A DNA stretch of 64,000 bases. Origin: Mycobacterium colombiense (lineage in GTDB: Bacteria > Actinomycetota > Actinomycetes > Mycobacteriales > Mycobacteriaceae). Position numbers and translations under genes: made by a program. Under the pieces are notes generated by a model. The model had not been told where the DNA came from. It worked only from the letters and a program-made list of their open reading frames with translations, and made no database searches. The stretch lies in contig NZ_LZKI01000077.1 in NCBI RefSeq assembly GCF_001672755.1, positions 1-64,000 of the forward strand, in the 5' to 3' direction. Positions within the stretch are counted from its first letter, which is position 1. Each line of letters begins with the position of its first letter. Positions 7,928 through 17,088 of the stretch are shown here, one piece after another.

Positions 7928-9379
7928 TTACGCTTGCTCGCTTGAACTTTCGGGTCCGGTGGCGGCGGGCTCGGCCGGTTCCGCGGCGGTCGGCTCCGGC
8001 CCGGCCGGCTCGCTGTCGGCAGCCGGGGCGGCGGGCCCGTCCGCATGCTTGCCGCGGCGGGTTTGGTGCTGCGCCTGGTGCTCCTGGGCGATAGCAAGTT
8101 CGACCGCACCCTGAATCCGGTGAAAACCCTTGCGGTCGTAGAGGTGTGTGACGATGCCACCGAGCAGCAGCCCGATCACGAGGCCGATCGTCGTCATGGT
8201 CAGCGCCTGCGTCAGGCCGGCATCGCCGCGGCCGCCGAAGTACAGCAGCGACCGGGCCCCGAGGAAGACCTGGTGCATCGGTTCGAATTCGGCTAGCCAG
8301 CGGAAGAAGGACGGCGTCGCCTCCAGCGGCACCGTGGCGCCGGCCGACGGCAAACCGAGGATGACGAAGATGAGCATGCTGACCAACATTCCGGCGGTGC
8401 CCAGCACCGAGAGCAGGGAACTGGACGTGATGCCGACGGCGGCGATCGCAAACACGCCGAACGCCCACAGCTGCCAGCTGTGATCGATGGGCATGCCCAG
8501 CCCGTCGGCGATCGCCAGGTACACCGCCGAGGTCAGCAACCCGAGCAGCACCATCATGGCCCACTTCAGCAGCAGCGTCTGAAATCTGGAGATCTTGACC
8601 TGCTCGGCGAAACGGTACACGGGGCCGAATTCGGCCGGCACATAACCGAGCAACGCGTCCACCAGCGTGCTGACCACGATGCTGCCGGTGAAGCCGGCCA
8701 GCAGCAGCAAGAGCGCGTAGTAGAAGGCCGACAGGCCGTTGCCGGTGCCGTTGGGCAGCGGGTTGTAGACGTTCGACTGGATCTCGATCGGCGCGCTCAG
8801 GCCGACCTGGGCCGCCCCGGCCAGCGGTGCACCGCCGGTTTGCGCGGCCACCTCGGCCATAACCCGTTGCCCGGCTTCGCCATTGGCGATCCCCATCGCC
8901 GTGTTGAGGGTCTGGCCGGCGATACTCGCCCCCAGGGTGCCGGCCCGCGGATTGGTGGAGACCGTGATCGACGGGCGGTCCGCGCGGTCCGGCAGCACCG
9001 CGCTGGTCGCGAAGTCCCGCAGCTTCGACGAGAAGCTCGGTGGTATCAGCACCTGGCCGTACACCCGGCCGGTGTCCAGTTGCTGCCGGGCCTCGCTACG
9101 GGAGAGCACTCGAACGTCGAACTTGTTCTTGTCCAACCCATTGACCAGCCGGTCGGCGATCTGGGCGCCCCCGGGACCGGCGTCCTCGTTCACCACCGCG
9201 ATGGGGAAATGGCGCAGGTTGGTTGTCGGATTCAGGATGCCGCCGAGGTAGAGCGCGCACAACGCCGACATCAGCGCCACGGTGATGACCAGGGGGGCCG
9301 CCCAGAACCGCACGGTGCGGATCGCCTTGATGTTCCGGTTGGGGTTGGGCGCCGCGTGCTGCGGGTTCGAGTGAGGCAT
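7928..9379 (-). CDS. YhgE/Pip-like multi-pass membrane protein, Rv0180c-like
   Basis: 483 residues from ATG 9379, which has AGGAG 9 nt upstream; an upstream in-frame extension to 9460 lacks this. One N-terminal helix (FWAAPLVITVALMSALCALYL), a large extracytoplasmic domain of about 200 residues (FPIAVVNEDAGP...) and five or six C-terminal helices form the layout of YhgE/Pip and ABC-2-like membrane proteins. A low-complexity Ala/Pro/Glu tail follows. No ATPase gene is adjacent. Function is unknown; roles in secretion or transport are suggested for relatives. Confidence 0.78.
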   Translation of the reverse strand: MPHSNPQHAAPNPNRNIKAIRTVRFWAAPLVITVALMSALCALYLGGILNPTTNLRHFPIAVVNEDAGPGGAQIADRLVNGLDKNKFDVRVLSRSEARQQLDTGRVYGQVLIPPSFSSKLRDFATSAVLPDRADRPSITVSTNPRAGTLGASIAGQTLNTAMGIANGEAGQRVMAEVAAQTGGAPLAGAAQVGLSAPIEIQSNVYNPLPNGTGNGLSAFYYALLLLLAGFTGSIVVSTLVDALLGYVPAEFGPVYRFAEQVKISRFQTLLLKWAMMVLLGLLTSAVYLAIADGLGMPIDHSWQLWAFGVFAIAAVGITSSSLLSVLGTAGMLVSMLIFVILGLPSAGATVPLEATPSFFRWLAEFEPMHQVFLGARSLLYFGGRGDAGLTQALTMTTIGLVIGLLLGGIVTHLYDRKGFHRIQGAVELAIAQEHQAQHQTRRGKHADGPAAPAADSEPAGPEPTAAEPAEPAATGPESSSEQA

Positions 9380-9452
9380 GCCGACTCCTGTCTGTCGTGC
9401 CCACTCTATGGGCTGCGGCGCCGACCCTCTATGGGATGCGGCGCGCGATGGC

Positions 9453-10178
9453 TCAGTCACCCAGCTTCGCGTGCATCTCCCAGATCAGCAGTTCCGACGG
9501 CTCGCCCGCCGACACGCGCCGGCCGTCCGCATCGGAGAATCGCACGGCGTCGCCCTCGCTCACCGCGCCGATTCCTTCCACGCTGACCCGGCCCCGGGCT
9601 ACGAAAAGGTGCAGGTAGGGAGCCCGCGGAAGGCTCACCGCCGCCCCGGCCGGCAATCGGGTTGCATGCAGCGCGGCGTTGCGGTTGTGCAGGGTGATCG
9701 CGGCGTCGTGTGCGGGCATCCCTGAGGCGATCGGCACAAGGTTGCTTGCCAGCAGCCTCTCGTCGATCTCGTGCTGTTGGTAGCTTGGCTGCACCCCGGC
9801 CTCGTCGGGCATCACCCACATCTGCACGAAATGAACCGGCTCACTGGGGGAGTCGTTTCGCTCGGAGTGCAGAATTCCGCTGCCCGCCGACATGCGTTGT
9901 GCCAGACCGGGATAGATTACGCCGCGATTGCCGGCAGAGTCATGGTGTGACAGTTCGCCGCGCAGCACCCAGGTCACGATCTCCATGTCCCGGTGTGGGT
10001 GGGTGTCGAATCCCGTACCCGGCGAGACGATGTCGTCGTTGTTCACCAGTAGAAGCCCGAAATGGGTGTTGTCCGGATCGTAGTGGTCGCCGAAGGAGAA
10101 AGAGTGCCGGGAGGTCAGCCAGGGGGTACTGGTGACGGCCCGGGCTGCCGCATCCCTGATCTCCGTGCTGGCGGGCAT
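9453..10178 (-). CDS. Pirin family protein
   Basis: About 241 residues of the bicupin pirin fold. The metal-binding motif is visible: HPHRDMEIVTWVLRGELSHHD, then the GSGILHSERN segment, which supply the His and Glu ligands for iron. Bacterial pirins act as quercetin dioxygenases or as redox-linked modulators; this one corresponds to Rv0181c. The start is placed at ATG 10178 because a TAGGCT hexamer sits 6 nt upstream, predicting a leaderless mRNA. Confidence 0.88.
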   Translation of the reverse strand: MPASTEIRDAAARAVTSTPWLTSRHSFSFGDHYDPDNTHFGLLLVNNDDIVSPGTGFDTHPHRDMEIVTWVLRGELSHHDSAGNRGVIYPGLAQRMSAGSGILHSERNDSPSEPVHFVQMWVMPDEAGVQPSYQQHEIDERLLASNLVPIASGMPAHDAAITLHNRNAALHATRLPAGAAVSLPRAPYLHLFVARGRVSVEGIGAVSEGDAVRFSDADGRRVSAGEPSELLIWEMHAKLGD

Positions 10179-10184
10179 CACCCC

Positions 10185-10190
10185 AGCCTA
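10185..10190 (-). promoter_or_regulatory. -10 hexamer TAGGCT before the pirin gene
   Basis: TANNNT element 6 nt upstream of ATG 10178 on the minus strand, predicting a leaderless transcript. It lies in the short gap between the pirin start and the IclR stop. Confidence 0.4.
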
Positions 10191-10203
10191 ATCGTCGGCC
10201 GCG

Positions 10204-11100
10204 TCAGGGCACCGTCGCGGCCAGCAGCCCCTGCGCGTGCCGCAGCGCGGCGTCGAGTTCCGGCAGGGTCAGCCCGGTGGCGTGACCCAGGTGCATCTCG
10301 ATTTGGTACTCGGGCTGGCCGTCATGGGCGAATATCGGCAGGACGACGAATTCCGTTGTCGATAACTCTGTTTCGAGGACATCGGTGACCGACTGCAGGG
10401 TCACCATCGTCATCAGCGTGGTGAGCTGGCGGGTGACCTGCGCCGTCGGCTCCAGCGAGGCCAGCACGTCGGCCAACCGGGTGCGCAGCGAGCGGTGGGT
10501 GTCGTCGAACCGCCAGGCGCCGTAGCCGCGGGCGCGGATACTCGCCAGTACCCGCTGGTGCTCGGCGATTTCGCCGCGCGTGAGCCTGGGCATCACGCGG
10601 CGCAACCACGCATCGACAAAGTCGTCGTCGCGCCAGGCCATGGCGACCAGACCGAACGGCGGGTCGATGGGGAAGCGTTGACCCACGGCATGCTCGCCGT
10701 CGGGGCCGTGGCCGACCGCGTCGACGGTGGTCAAATGCCGTGCGCCGATCCTGGACATCGAGCAGCGCGCGCCGAGCGTGTCGTGCAGAAAGCGCAGCGC
10801 GTCACGCCCGCGGTCCAGCAACGGGAACTGGTCGCGCAGCCCGTGGACCAGCCCGAACAATCCGCTGCCCAGCACGTAGCGGCGATTGGCGCGGCGTGCC
10901 ACCCACGCCCGTCGCTCCAGTTCGGCCAGCACCAGGGCGCAGGTCGAGGTGCTGATCGCGCAGCTCTTGGCCAGCTCGGCCGAGGTGAGGCCGGACCTCG
11001 AATTCGCCAGGGCCGTAAGGACATCCATCGCCCGCGCGGTGGGCGGTGACTTGGCACCCGATTCGCTTGGCGGCTCGGCCATTGACGTACCCACCGCCAC
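10204..11100 (-). CDS. IclR-type transcriptional regulator
   Basis: 298 residues. An N-terminal winged helix-turn-helix (RAMDVLTALANSRSGLTSAELAKSCAISTSTCALVLAELERR, about residues 23-65, split here for description only) is followed by a C-terminal effector domain of the IclR class. It is divergent from the reductase gene at 11157, with only 56 bp between them, so that gene is its most likely target. It may start at GTG 11100, GTG 11094 or ATG 11082; Shine-Dalgarno spacing does not decide. Not present at this place in M. tuberculosis. Ligand unknown. Confidence 0.82.
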   Translation of the reverse strand: MAVGTSMAEPPSESGAKSPPTARAMDVLTALANSRSGLTSAELAKSCAISTSTCALVLAELERRAWVARRANRRYVLGSGLFGLVHGLRDQFPLLDRGRDALRFLHDTLGARCSMSRIGARHLTTVDAVGHGPDGEHAVGQRFPIDPPFGLVAMAWRDDDFVDAWLRRVMPRLTRGEIAEHQRVLASIRARGYGAWRFDDTHRSLRTRLADVLASLEPTAQVTRQLTTLMTMVTLQSVTDVLETELSTTEFVVLPIFAHDGQPEYQIEMHLGHATGLTLPELDAALRHAQGLLAATVP

Positions 11101-11135
11101 CTCCCTACGATCCGTCCAAAATCCAAGAATATCCG

Positions 11136-11149
11136 TCCTAATATTAGGA
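11136..11149. promoter_or_regulatory. Perfect palindrome TCCTAATATTAGGA, candidate IclR operator
   Basis: A 14-bp perfect palindrome in the 56-bp space between the divergent IclR and reductase genes. It includes a TAATAT that could be the -10 of the reductase gene, and its right edge overlaps the AGGAG Shine-Dalgarno of GTG 11157. A minus-strand TATTCT (11131-11126) could serve the regulator gene. A repressor bound here would block the reductase promoter. This is an inference from position and symmetry. Confidence 0.5.
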
Positions 11150-11156
11150 GATAGAC

Positions 11157-12290
11157 GTGTTCAAGGTGGGGGTATGGGGTCCGGGATCCATGGGCGTGAT
11201 CGCCCTGCGTGGCGTGATCGACCATCCGGAGCTTGAACTGGTCGCTGTCGTGGTGCACAGCGATGCGAAGGCCGGCCGCGACGCCGGCGAGTTGTGTGGC
11301 ATCGCGCCTGTCGGCGTGGTGGCCACCCAGGACTCGGCGGCGCTGCTCGCCGGCGACGCCGACGTGGTGGTGTATGCCGCCGACGCCAACCTACGGCCGC
11401 TCGATGCTGTGGCCGACATGGTCTCGATCCTGCGGTCCGGCAAGAACGTGGTGTCCTGCTCGGTCGTGCCGCTGGTCTTTCCCGACGGGCTCGACGCCGC
11501 CTTCACCGGCTCGCTGCGGCAGGCCGCGCACGACGGGGGTGTGTCGTTCTTCACCACGGGCATCGACTCCGGGTTCGCCAATGACGTGCTGCCACTGGTG
11601 CTTACCGGCGTTTCTCGGGTGATCGAGTCGGTGCGGGTGACCGAGATGTTCAACTACGCGACCTACCCGGACAAGTCGGCGGTGTATGAGATCCTCGGGT
11701 TCGGCAAGCCGCCGGAATATCAGGCGTTCGCTGCCCAGCCCGGAATCTTCACCTTCGCTTGGGGACCCGTTCTGCACCAGCTCGCCGCGGGTCTGGGCGT
11801 CAAGGTCGACAGCATCGAGGAGGGCAACGAGCGGATTCCCGCCACCGAGTCCTTCGACACCCCCACCGGTCACATCGGCGCCGGAACCATCGCCGCGATG
11901 CGCTCCACGCTCACCGGGTATGTCGACGGGAAGCCGACTTTCGTGCTCGACCACGTGACGCGGATGCGCGACGACATCGCCCCCGACTGGCCGCAGCCGC
12001 ACATCTCGATCCCGCCGAAGGACCTCGGCTACGGGCTGGCCTCCGGGCAGGGCCTCTACCGCGTGGAGATCGAGGGATCCCCGAGCATGCGGTGTGAATT
12101 CGAGATGGCCGAAGACCACGACCACGACCTCGGGGCGCGCATCGCGGGCGCCTCGCGGATGGTGAACGCCATCCCGGCGGTGTGCGCCGCCCCGCCCGGT
12201 CTGCTGTCGGCACTGGACCTGCCGATGGTCACCGGGGCCGGACTGGTCCGTCCGGTGCAGGGGCCGCCGCCGGACAGCCGGCTGTTTTAG
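11157..12290 (+). CDS. Dihydrodipicolinate reductase-like NAD(P)-dependent oxidoreductase
   Basis: 377 residues from GTG with AGGAG 7 nt upstream. The N-terminal Rossmann nucleotide-binding motif is VGVWGPGSMGVIALRG (residues 4-19), followed by VVVYAADAN and a DapB-like C-terminal domain with GIDSGFANDVLPLVL. DapB-like proteins of this length, about 100 residues longer than true DapB, are related to 2,4-diaminopentanoate and other amino-acid dehydrogenases rather than lysine biosynthesis. Divergent from the IclR gene and probably controlled by it. Substrate unknown. Confidence 0.72.
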   Translation: MFKVGVWGPGSMGVIALRGVIDHPELELVAVVVHSDAKAGRDAGELCGIAPVGVVATQDSAALLAGDADVVVYAADANLRPLDAVADMVSILRSGKNVVSCSVVPLVFPDGLDAAFTGSLRQAAHDGGVSFFTTGIDSGFANDVLPLVLTGVSRVIESVRVTEMFNYATYPDKSAVYEILGFGKPPEYQAFAAQPGIFTFAWGPVLHQLAAGLGVKVDSIEEGNERIPATESFDTPTGHIGAGTIAAMRSTLTGYVDGKPTFVLDHVTRMRDDIAPDWPQPHISIPPKDLGYGLASGQGLYRVEIEGSPSMRCEFEMAEDHDHDLGARIAGASRMVNAIPAVCAAPPGLLSALDLPMVTGAGLVRPVQGPPPDSRLF

Positions 12291-12304
12291 CCCGGCGACG
12301 GCGA

Positions 12305-12319
12305 GCGCCGGAACGGCGC
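12305..12319. terminator. GC-rich hairpin between convergent genes
   Basis: GCGCCG-GAA-CGGCGC forms a perfect 6-bp stem with a 3-nt loop, nested in a wider CCCGGC/GCCGGG pair (12291-12333 region). It lies in the 53-bp gap between convergent genes. No U-tract follows, as is common for mycobacterial terminators. Confidence 0.4.
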
Positions 12320-12343
12320 GAGTGAGGAGCCGGGCAATCGGAC

Positions 12344-13753
12344 CTAAGCCCGCCCGCCGGGATACATCGCGGCGGCAAGCTGCAGGATCTCGGCGCGGTC
12401 GGCCGGCAGGATGAACCCGGCGCCGATCGCCGCGTCGAGGGCCCCGGTGAAGCTTTCCAGGTACTGGGTGCTGCCACCGGGATAGAGCCGCTGAATCGTG
12501 TTGGCGTCGAACAGCTCTCCGGAGCCGAAGATGGCCGACATGATGCTCTCGTCGCCGCCCAGGCCCGACGTCTTGGCGATCGGCACGTCCACCCATGGCG
12601 TCCTGATGCCGCCCCGGGCGATGCCGTTGCCATCCGGAACGGGTTGTGGCACAGAGCTTTCGCGCACCTCGAGCGGTTCGGCGCCCGGCGCCGGTTCGCC
12701 GGTGGCGACCCAGGTATCCAGCGCCGCGAGCGCCGCCTGCACCACATAGTGGTGCTGCGGGCCGAAGTTGATGTTGTGCGCCAGTTCCTGGCCCATCAAC
12801 GTGTTGGTCGGCGTGTAGCCGGCCACGATGGACTCGAGCGGTGCCGAGCCGCTGTCGATGAACGCCACCTGGATCGTGTAGTTGTCGGCGTGGGCGGCAC
12901 CGGCGATCTCCCAGACCCGCAGCCGGTCGTTGTCGGGCTGCCTGGCGAAGTAGTAGCCCTCGCGCGGGCCGCCGAAAACGTCGGTCTCGGTGATGACCGT
13001 GAGCAACGGGACGCGCAGTTCGGGGCGGAACGTAATCGCCTGCGTCACAGAGGATTCTTCGAAGATCGAGCTGCCGTCCAGCGGCGCGGCCGGGCCGAAC
13101 CGGGAGTGGACCAGGAATCCGTCGTAACGGGGGGCAAGCGGATCGACGGCGTTGATGTAGGTGGTGAGGAACATCGCGGACTGGGATTCGCCCAGGGCGA
13201 TGACGCGCTGCGCGGGCAGGTCGCGCAGGATCGCGCCGTGTTCGCCACTTTTGATGAGCGCGCCGATCTGGGAGTAGATGTCGTAAGAGAACTCGTCGCC
13301 CGGGTGGTGCAGGCCCGCATACCGTTGCGGATCTTGGCTTTTCAGTGACATGTGCGCGCCAAGCAGGCTCTCGCCGCCCTCGACCCCCACCCGCTGTGCC
13401 GACACCGCGACGTAGGCGTAACCGGAGCGCAGGATTTCGCGGTGCGCCATCATCCACACCGCGGCGGCATCGATGCCACCGCTGACGTTGAGCCATTCGA
13501 CGAGCACCGTCCCGTTGAACCGGGCCGGGTCGGATGGCGTCAACGCCACGATGCGGGTGGTGTAATCGGCTGAGCCCGAAGGGGTTGCGTCCCAGCGGCC
13601 GTCGGGGCCCAGCTCGCTCACCGGGGCGTAGCTGCAGGCCGTGCCGGAGACGAAGAACTCCTCGACGGCGTAACCCAAGTCGGCGAGATCGAAAGCGCTC
13701 AGCAGCAGCGCCGGCTTGCCGGGGGCAGGCGTCACCTGGGTGGTCTTCGTCAT
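12344..13753 (-). CDS. Large alpha/beta-hydrolase-domain protein
   Basis: 469 residues from ATG 13753. The nucleophile-elbow-like motif ALGESQSAMFL (about residue 190) and a late GAAHADNY His region fit an alpha/beta-hydrolase of the large ~450-residue domain class (Abhydrolase_10-like), which is often of unknown substrate. It starts 13 bp after the sigG stop on the same strand, so it is probably in the sigG operon. Absent from this place in M. tuberculosis. No signal peptide is evident. Confidence 0.72.
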   Translation of the reverse strand: MTKTTQVTPAPGKPALLLSAFDLADLGYAVEEFFVSGTACSYAPVSELGPDGRWDATPSGSADYTTRIVALTPSDPARFNGTVLVEWLNVSGGIDAAAVWMMAHREILRSGYAYVAVSAQRVGVEGGESLLGAHMSLKSQDPQRYAGLHHPGDEFSYDIYSQIGALIKSGEHGAILRDLPAQRVIALGESQSAMFLTTYINAVDPLAPRYDGFLVHSRFGPAAPLDGSSIFEESSVTQAITFRPELRVPLLTVITETDVFGGPREGYYFARQPDNDRLRVWEIAGAAHADNYTIQVAFIDSGSAPLESIVAGYTPTNTLMGQELAHNINFGPQHHYVVQAALAALDTWVATGEPAPGAEPLEVRESSVPQPVPDGNGIARGGIRTPWVDVPIAKTSGLGGDESIMSAIFGSGELFDANTIQRLYPGGSTQYLESFTGALDAAIGAGFILPADRAEILQLAAAMYPGGRA

Positions 13754-13766
13754 GAAAGCAACCTTC

Positions 13767-14774
13767 TTACCTCTGGTCCGCGGACAGCGAACTGGGCAGC
13801 CCGAACTTTGTGAACAAGCTGTCGTCGAGGAAGGCCACCACATGGGACACCTTGCCGCCCTGCGCATCCAGCACGTGCAGCTGGAAGGGCACGTGCACGT
13901 CGCCGGCGCGCATGTACATCGCCGCGGCGAGCTGGCCGTTGGCGATCAGCGGCAGCATGCGCATGTCGCCGCTGCCCTCCGCCGGGCACTGTTGATGAAT
14001 GAGGGTGACGATGGCGCCCGCGCCCCGATACCAGCCCGTGTACGGCGGCATCTCCCAGATGGCCTCGGCGGTGAACAGGTCGACCAGCCGATCGATGTCG
14101 TAGGTTTCGAACGCCGCGATGTAGCGTGCCAGCAGGTCCTGGGCCTCGGCCGAATCCGGCTGCACCAGTGCGTCTTCGGAGCTGGGCCCGGCCGCCTCGA
14201 GCTGCGAGCGGGCCCGTTGCAGCAGGCTGTTGACGGCGGTGGTGGTGGTGCCGACAGCGTCGGCGACCTCCGCGGAGCGCCATCCCAACACGTCGCGCAG
14301 CAGCAGCACCGCCCGCTGCCGGGGCGGAAGGTATTGCAGCGCAGCGACAAACGCCAACCGCACCGACTCCCGCGACCCGACGACGACGGACGGGTCGGCG
14401 GGATGCTCGGTCAGCTCCGGTAGCGGTTCCAGCCACGGCACCTCGCGTCGCTCCACCAGCTCGGCGGTCGGGTCCGAGCTCGGACCTCCCAGGCCCACCG
14501 GCAACGGCCTGCGCTGGCGCCCCTCCAGCGCGGTCAGGCAGGTGTTGGTGGCGATGCGGTGCAGCCAGGTCCGCATCGAGGACTTGCCTTCGAAACGGTC
14601 GTACGCCTTCCAGGCCCGCAGCAGGGTCTCTTGCACCAGGTCCTCCGCGTCGTGCAGGGATCCGGTCATTCGGTAGCAGTGGGCCAGCAGTTCGCGCCGA
14701 TACGGTTCTGCGTGCGCCGAGAAATCCGCGCCGGCCGCCGGGTCACCTTCAGAGTTCTGCGCGAGAAGGCTCAT
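13767..14774 (-). CDS. sigG: ECF RNA polymerase sigma factor SigG
   Basis: 335 residues. Region 2 (HCYRMTGSLHDAEDLVQETLLRAWKAYDRFEG, about 33-64; key residues DAEDLVQ) and region 4 (LPPRQRAVLLLRDVLGW, then an HTH with SAEVADAVGTTTTAVNSLL) are clear. A C-terminal SnoaL-like domain (about 210-330) is typical of SigG/SigJ-type ECF factors that are regulated by the extension instead of an anti-sigma factor. ATG 14774 is chosen over 14780 because TAGGCT ends 7 nt before it. The alpha/beta-hydrolase follows directly. Confidence 0.9.
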   Translation of the reverse strand: MSLLAQNSEGDPAAGADFSAHAEPYRRELLAHCYRMTGSLHDAEDLVQETLLRAWKAYDRFEGKSSMRTWLHRIATNTCLTALEGRQRRPLPVGLGGPSSDPTAELVERREVPWLEPLPELTEHPADPSVVVGSRESVRLAFVAALQYLPPRQRAVLLLRDVLGWRSAEVADAVGTTTTAVNSLLQRARSQLEAAGPSSEDALVQPDSAEAQDLLARYIAAFETYDIDRLVDLFTAEAIWEMPPYTGWYRGAGAIVTLIHQQCPAEGSGDMRMLPLIANGQLAAAMYMRAGDVHVPFQLHVLDAQGGKVSHVVAFLDDSLFTKFGLPSSLSADQR

Positions 14775-14781
14775 CCGCATG

Positions 14782-14787
14782 AGCCTA
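14782..14787 (-). promoter_or_regulatory. -10 hexamer TAGGCT before sigG
   Basis: On the minus strand TAGGCT is followed by 7 nt and then ATG 14774, predicting a leaderless sigG mRNA starting at the third codon of the longer open frame. Confidence 0.4.
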
Positions 14788-14845
14788 CGCAGTGTCTGCC
14801 ACCGCGTCCCGCATCAGCAGCCATTACGCTGCCCCTAATGACTAG

Positions 14846-15688
<843 letters not shown>

Positions 15689-15720
15689 GGCGGAGCGTGT
15701 CGGATCGCTTGAGTAGTTTG

Positions 15721-15837
15721 GCGCCATGACTCGCGCCGACGACGATGCAGAGCGAAGCGATGGGGAGGAGCGGCGCCATGACTCGCGCCGACGACGATGC
15801 AGAGCGAAGCGATGGGGAGGAGCGGCGCCATGACTGA
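15721..15837 (+). repeat. 52-bp tandem duplication with start codons (MIRU-like junction)
   Basis: Two perfect 52-bp copies (15721-15772, 15773-15824) plus the first 11 bases of a third. Each copy carries GGGGAGGAG and an ATG. The ATG at 15726 opens a 35-codon frame whose TGA (15831-15833) overlaps the ATG of the next gene as ATGA. The copy-2 ATG (15778) opens a 19-codon frame ending at 15837. Short intergenic repeats that encode a small frame overlapping the following start are the known layout of mycobacterial interspersed repetitive units. I did not match it to a named MIRU. Confidence 0.8.
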
Positions 15838-16579
15838 CGACAAGATGTTGGCGCGCATCGCCGCACTGCTGCGTCAGGCCGAGGGCACTGACAACACCCA
15901 CGAAGCCGAAGCGTTCATGTCCGCCGCGCAGCGGCTCGCGACGGCCGCGTCCATCGACCTCGCGGTGGCGCGGTCGCATTCGGCCCAGCGGTCTGCGGCG
16001 CAGACGCCGACGCAGCGCACCATCACCATCGGGGCGGCGGGCACCAAGGGGTTACGCACGTACGTGCAGCTGTTCGTGCTGATCGCCTCGGCCAACGACG
16101 TGCGCTGCGACGTGGCCTCGAATTCGACGTTCGTGTACGCCTACGGGTTCGTCGAGGACATCGACGCCAGCCACGCCTTGTACGCCAGCCTGGTCGTCCA
16201 GATGGTCCGCGCGTCGGACGCCTACCTCGCCTCGGGCGCGCATCGTCCCACGCCGACGATCACCGCCCGGCTCAACTTTCAGCTGGCGTTCGGCGCGCGC
16301 GTCGGCCAGCGGCTGACCGAGGCCCGCGACCAGGCACGGCAGGAGGCCACCAAAGACCGCCGCCGATCGCCGGGCACCGCTATCGCATTGCGGGACAAGG
16401 AGATCGAGCTGGTGGACTATTACCGCGGCGCGTCGAAGGCGCGCGGCACCTGGCAGGCCAGCCGGGCGTCGGCCGGATATTCGTCGGCGGCGCGGCGCGC
16501 CGGCGACCGGGCCGGCAAGCGGGCGCGGCTCGGCAACAGCCCCGAACTTCCCGGGGCGCGGAGCGCGCTGAGCGGGTGA
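15830..16579 (+). CDS. DUF2786 protein, Rv0184-like
   Basis: 249 residues, the length I recall for Rv0184. The N-terminus KMLARIAALLRQAEGTDNTHEAEAF (about 5-29; key core LLRQAE...T..EAE) is the DUF2786 motif, followed by an alpha/beta region and a basic Arg/Ala-rich C-terminus. Function unknown. The ATG lies in the third, partial repeat copy and has GGGGAGGAG 8 nt upstream. It overlaps the next gene by 4 bp, so the pair is coupled. Confidence 0.85.
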   Translation: MTDDKMLARIAALLRQAEGTDNTHEAEAFMSAAQRLATAASIDLAVARSHSAQRSAAQTPTQRTITIGAAGTKGLRTYVQLFVLIASANDVRCDVASNSTFVYAYGFVEDIDASHALYASLVVQMVRASDAYLASGAHRPTPTITARLNFQLAFGARVGQRLTEARDQARQEATKDRRRSPGTAIALRDKEIELVDYYRGASKARGTWQASRASAGYSSAARRAGDRAGKRARLGNSPELPGARSALSG

Positions 16580-17088
16580 CCGCGGGGAACTCCCCACGCC
16601 GGGATTCGCAACGCTCCAAGGTGTATGCCGCCGAGGAGTTCGTCCGGACGCTGTTCGACCGCGCCGCCCAGCACGGCTCGCAGGTGGTGGAGTTCTTCGG
16701 GACCCAGCTGACGCTGCCGCCCGAGGGCCGATTCGGTTCCGTGGCCTCCGCGCAGCGCTACGTAAACGACGTGCTGGCGCTCCCGGCGGTGCGGCAACGC
16801 TGGCCGGATGTGGCGCCGCTGCGAGTGCGGGGACGGCGCGCCGCAAGTGCCGCGCACTACGAAAACTACGATGGCACAGGCGTTATCGCGGTTCCCGACC
16901 GGGACACCGCCGATTGGGCGCTGCGCGAGCTGGTGATGCTGCACGAGGTGGCGCATCATTTGTGCCAGGCCGACCCGCCGCACGGCCCCGAGTTCGTTGC
17001 GACGATCTGTGAGCTGACGGAGCTGGTGATGGGACCGGAACTGGGCCACGTGCTGCGCGTGGTCTACGCCAAGGAGGGCGTCCGGTGA
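16576..17088 (+). CDS. Putative metallohydrolase, Rv0185-like
   Basis: 170 residues from GTG. The zinc-binding motif HEVAHHL (about residues 117-123) with a downstream HGPEF is the signature of a small mycobacterial HExxH metallohydrolase family (TIGR04338-like). Cytoplasmic, no signal peptide. Coupled by GTGA overlaps to the DUF2786 gene before it and bglS after it. Substrate unknown. Confidence 0.83.
   Translation: MTAGNSPRRDSQRSKVYAAEEFVRTLFDRAAQHGSQVVEFFGTQLTLPPEGRFGSVASAQRYVNDVLALPAVRQRWPDVAPLRVRGRRAASAAHYENYDGTGVIAVPDRDTADWALRELVMLHEVAHHLCQADPPHGPEFVATICELTELVMGPELGHVLRVVYAKEGVR

Noticed and set aside
15797..15829. ATG 15797 as the start of the DUF2786 gene
   Set aside because: It lies in repeat copy 2 and has no Shine-Dalgarno. 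ATG 15830 has GGGGAGGAG and gives the family length.
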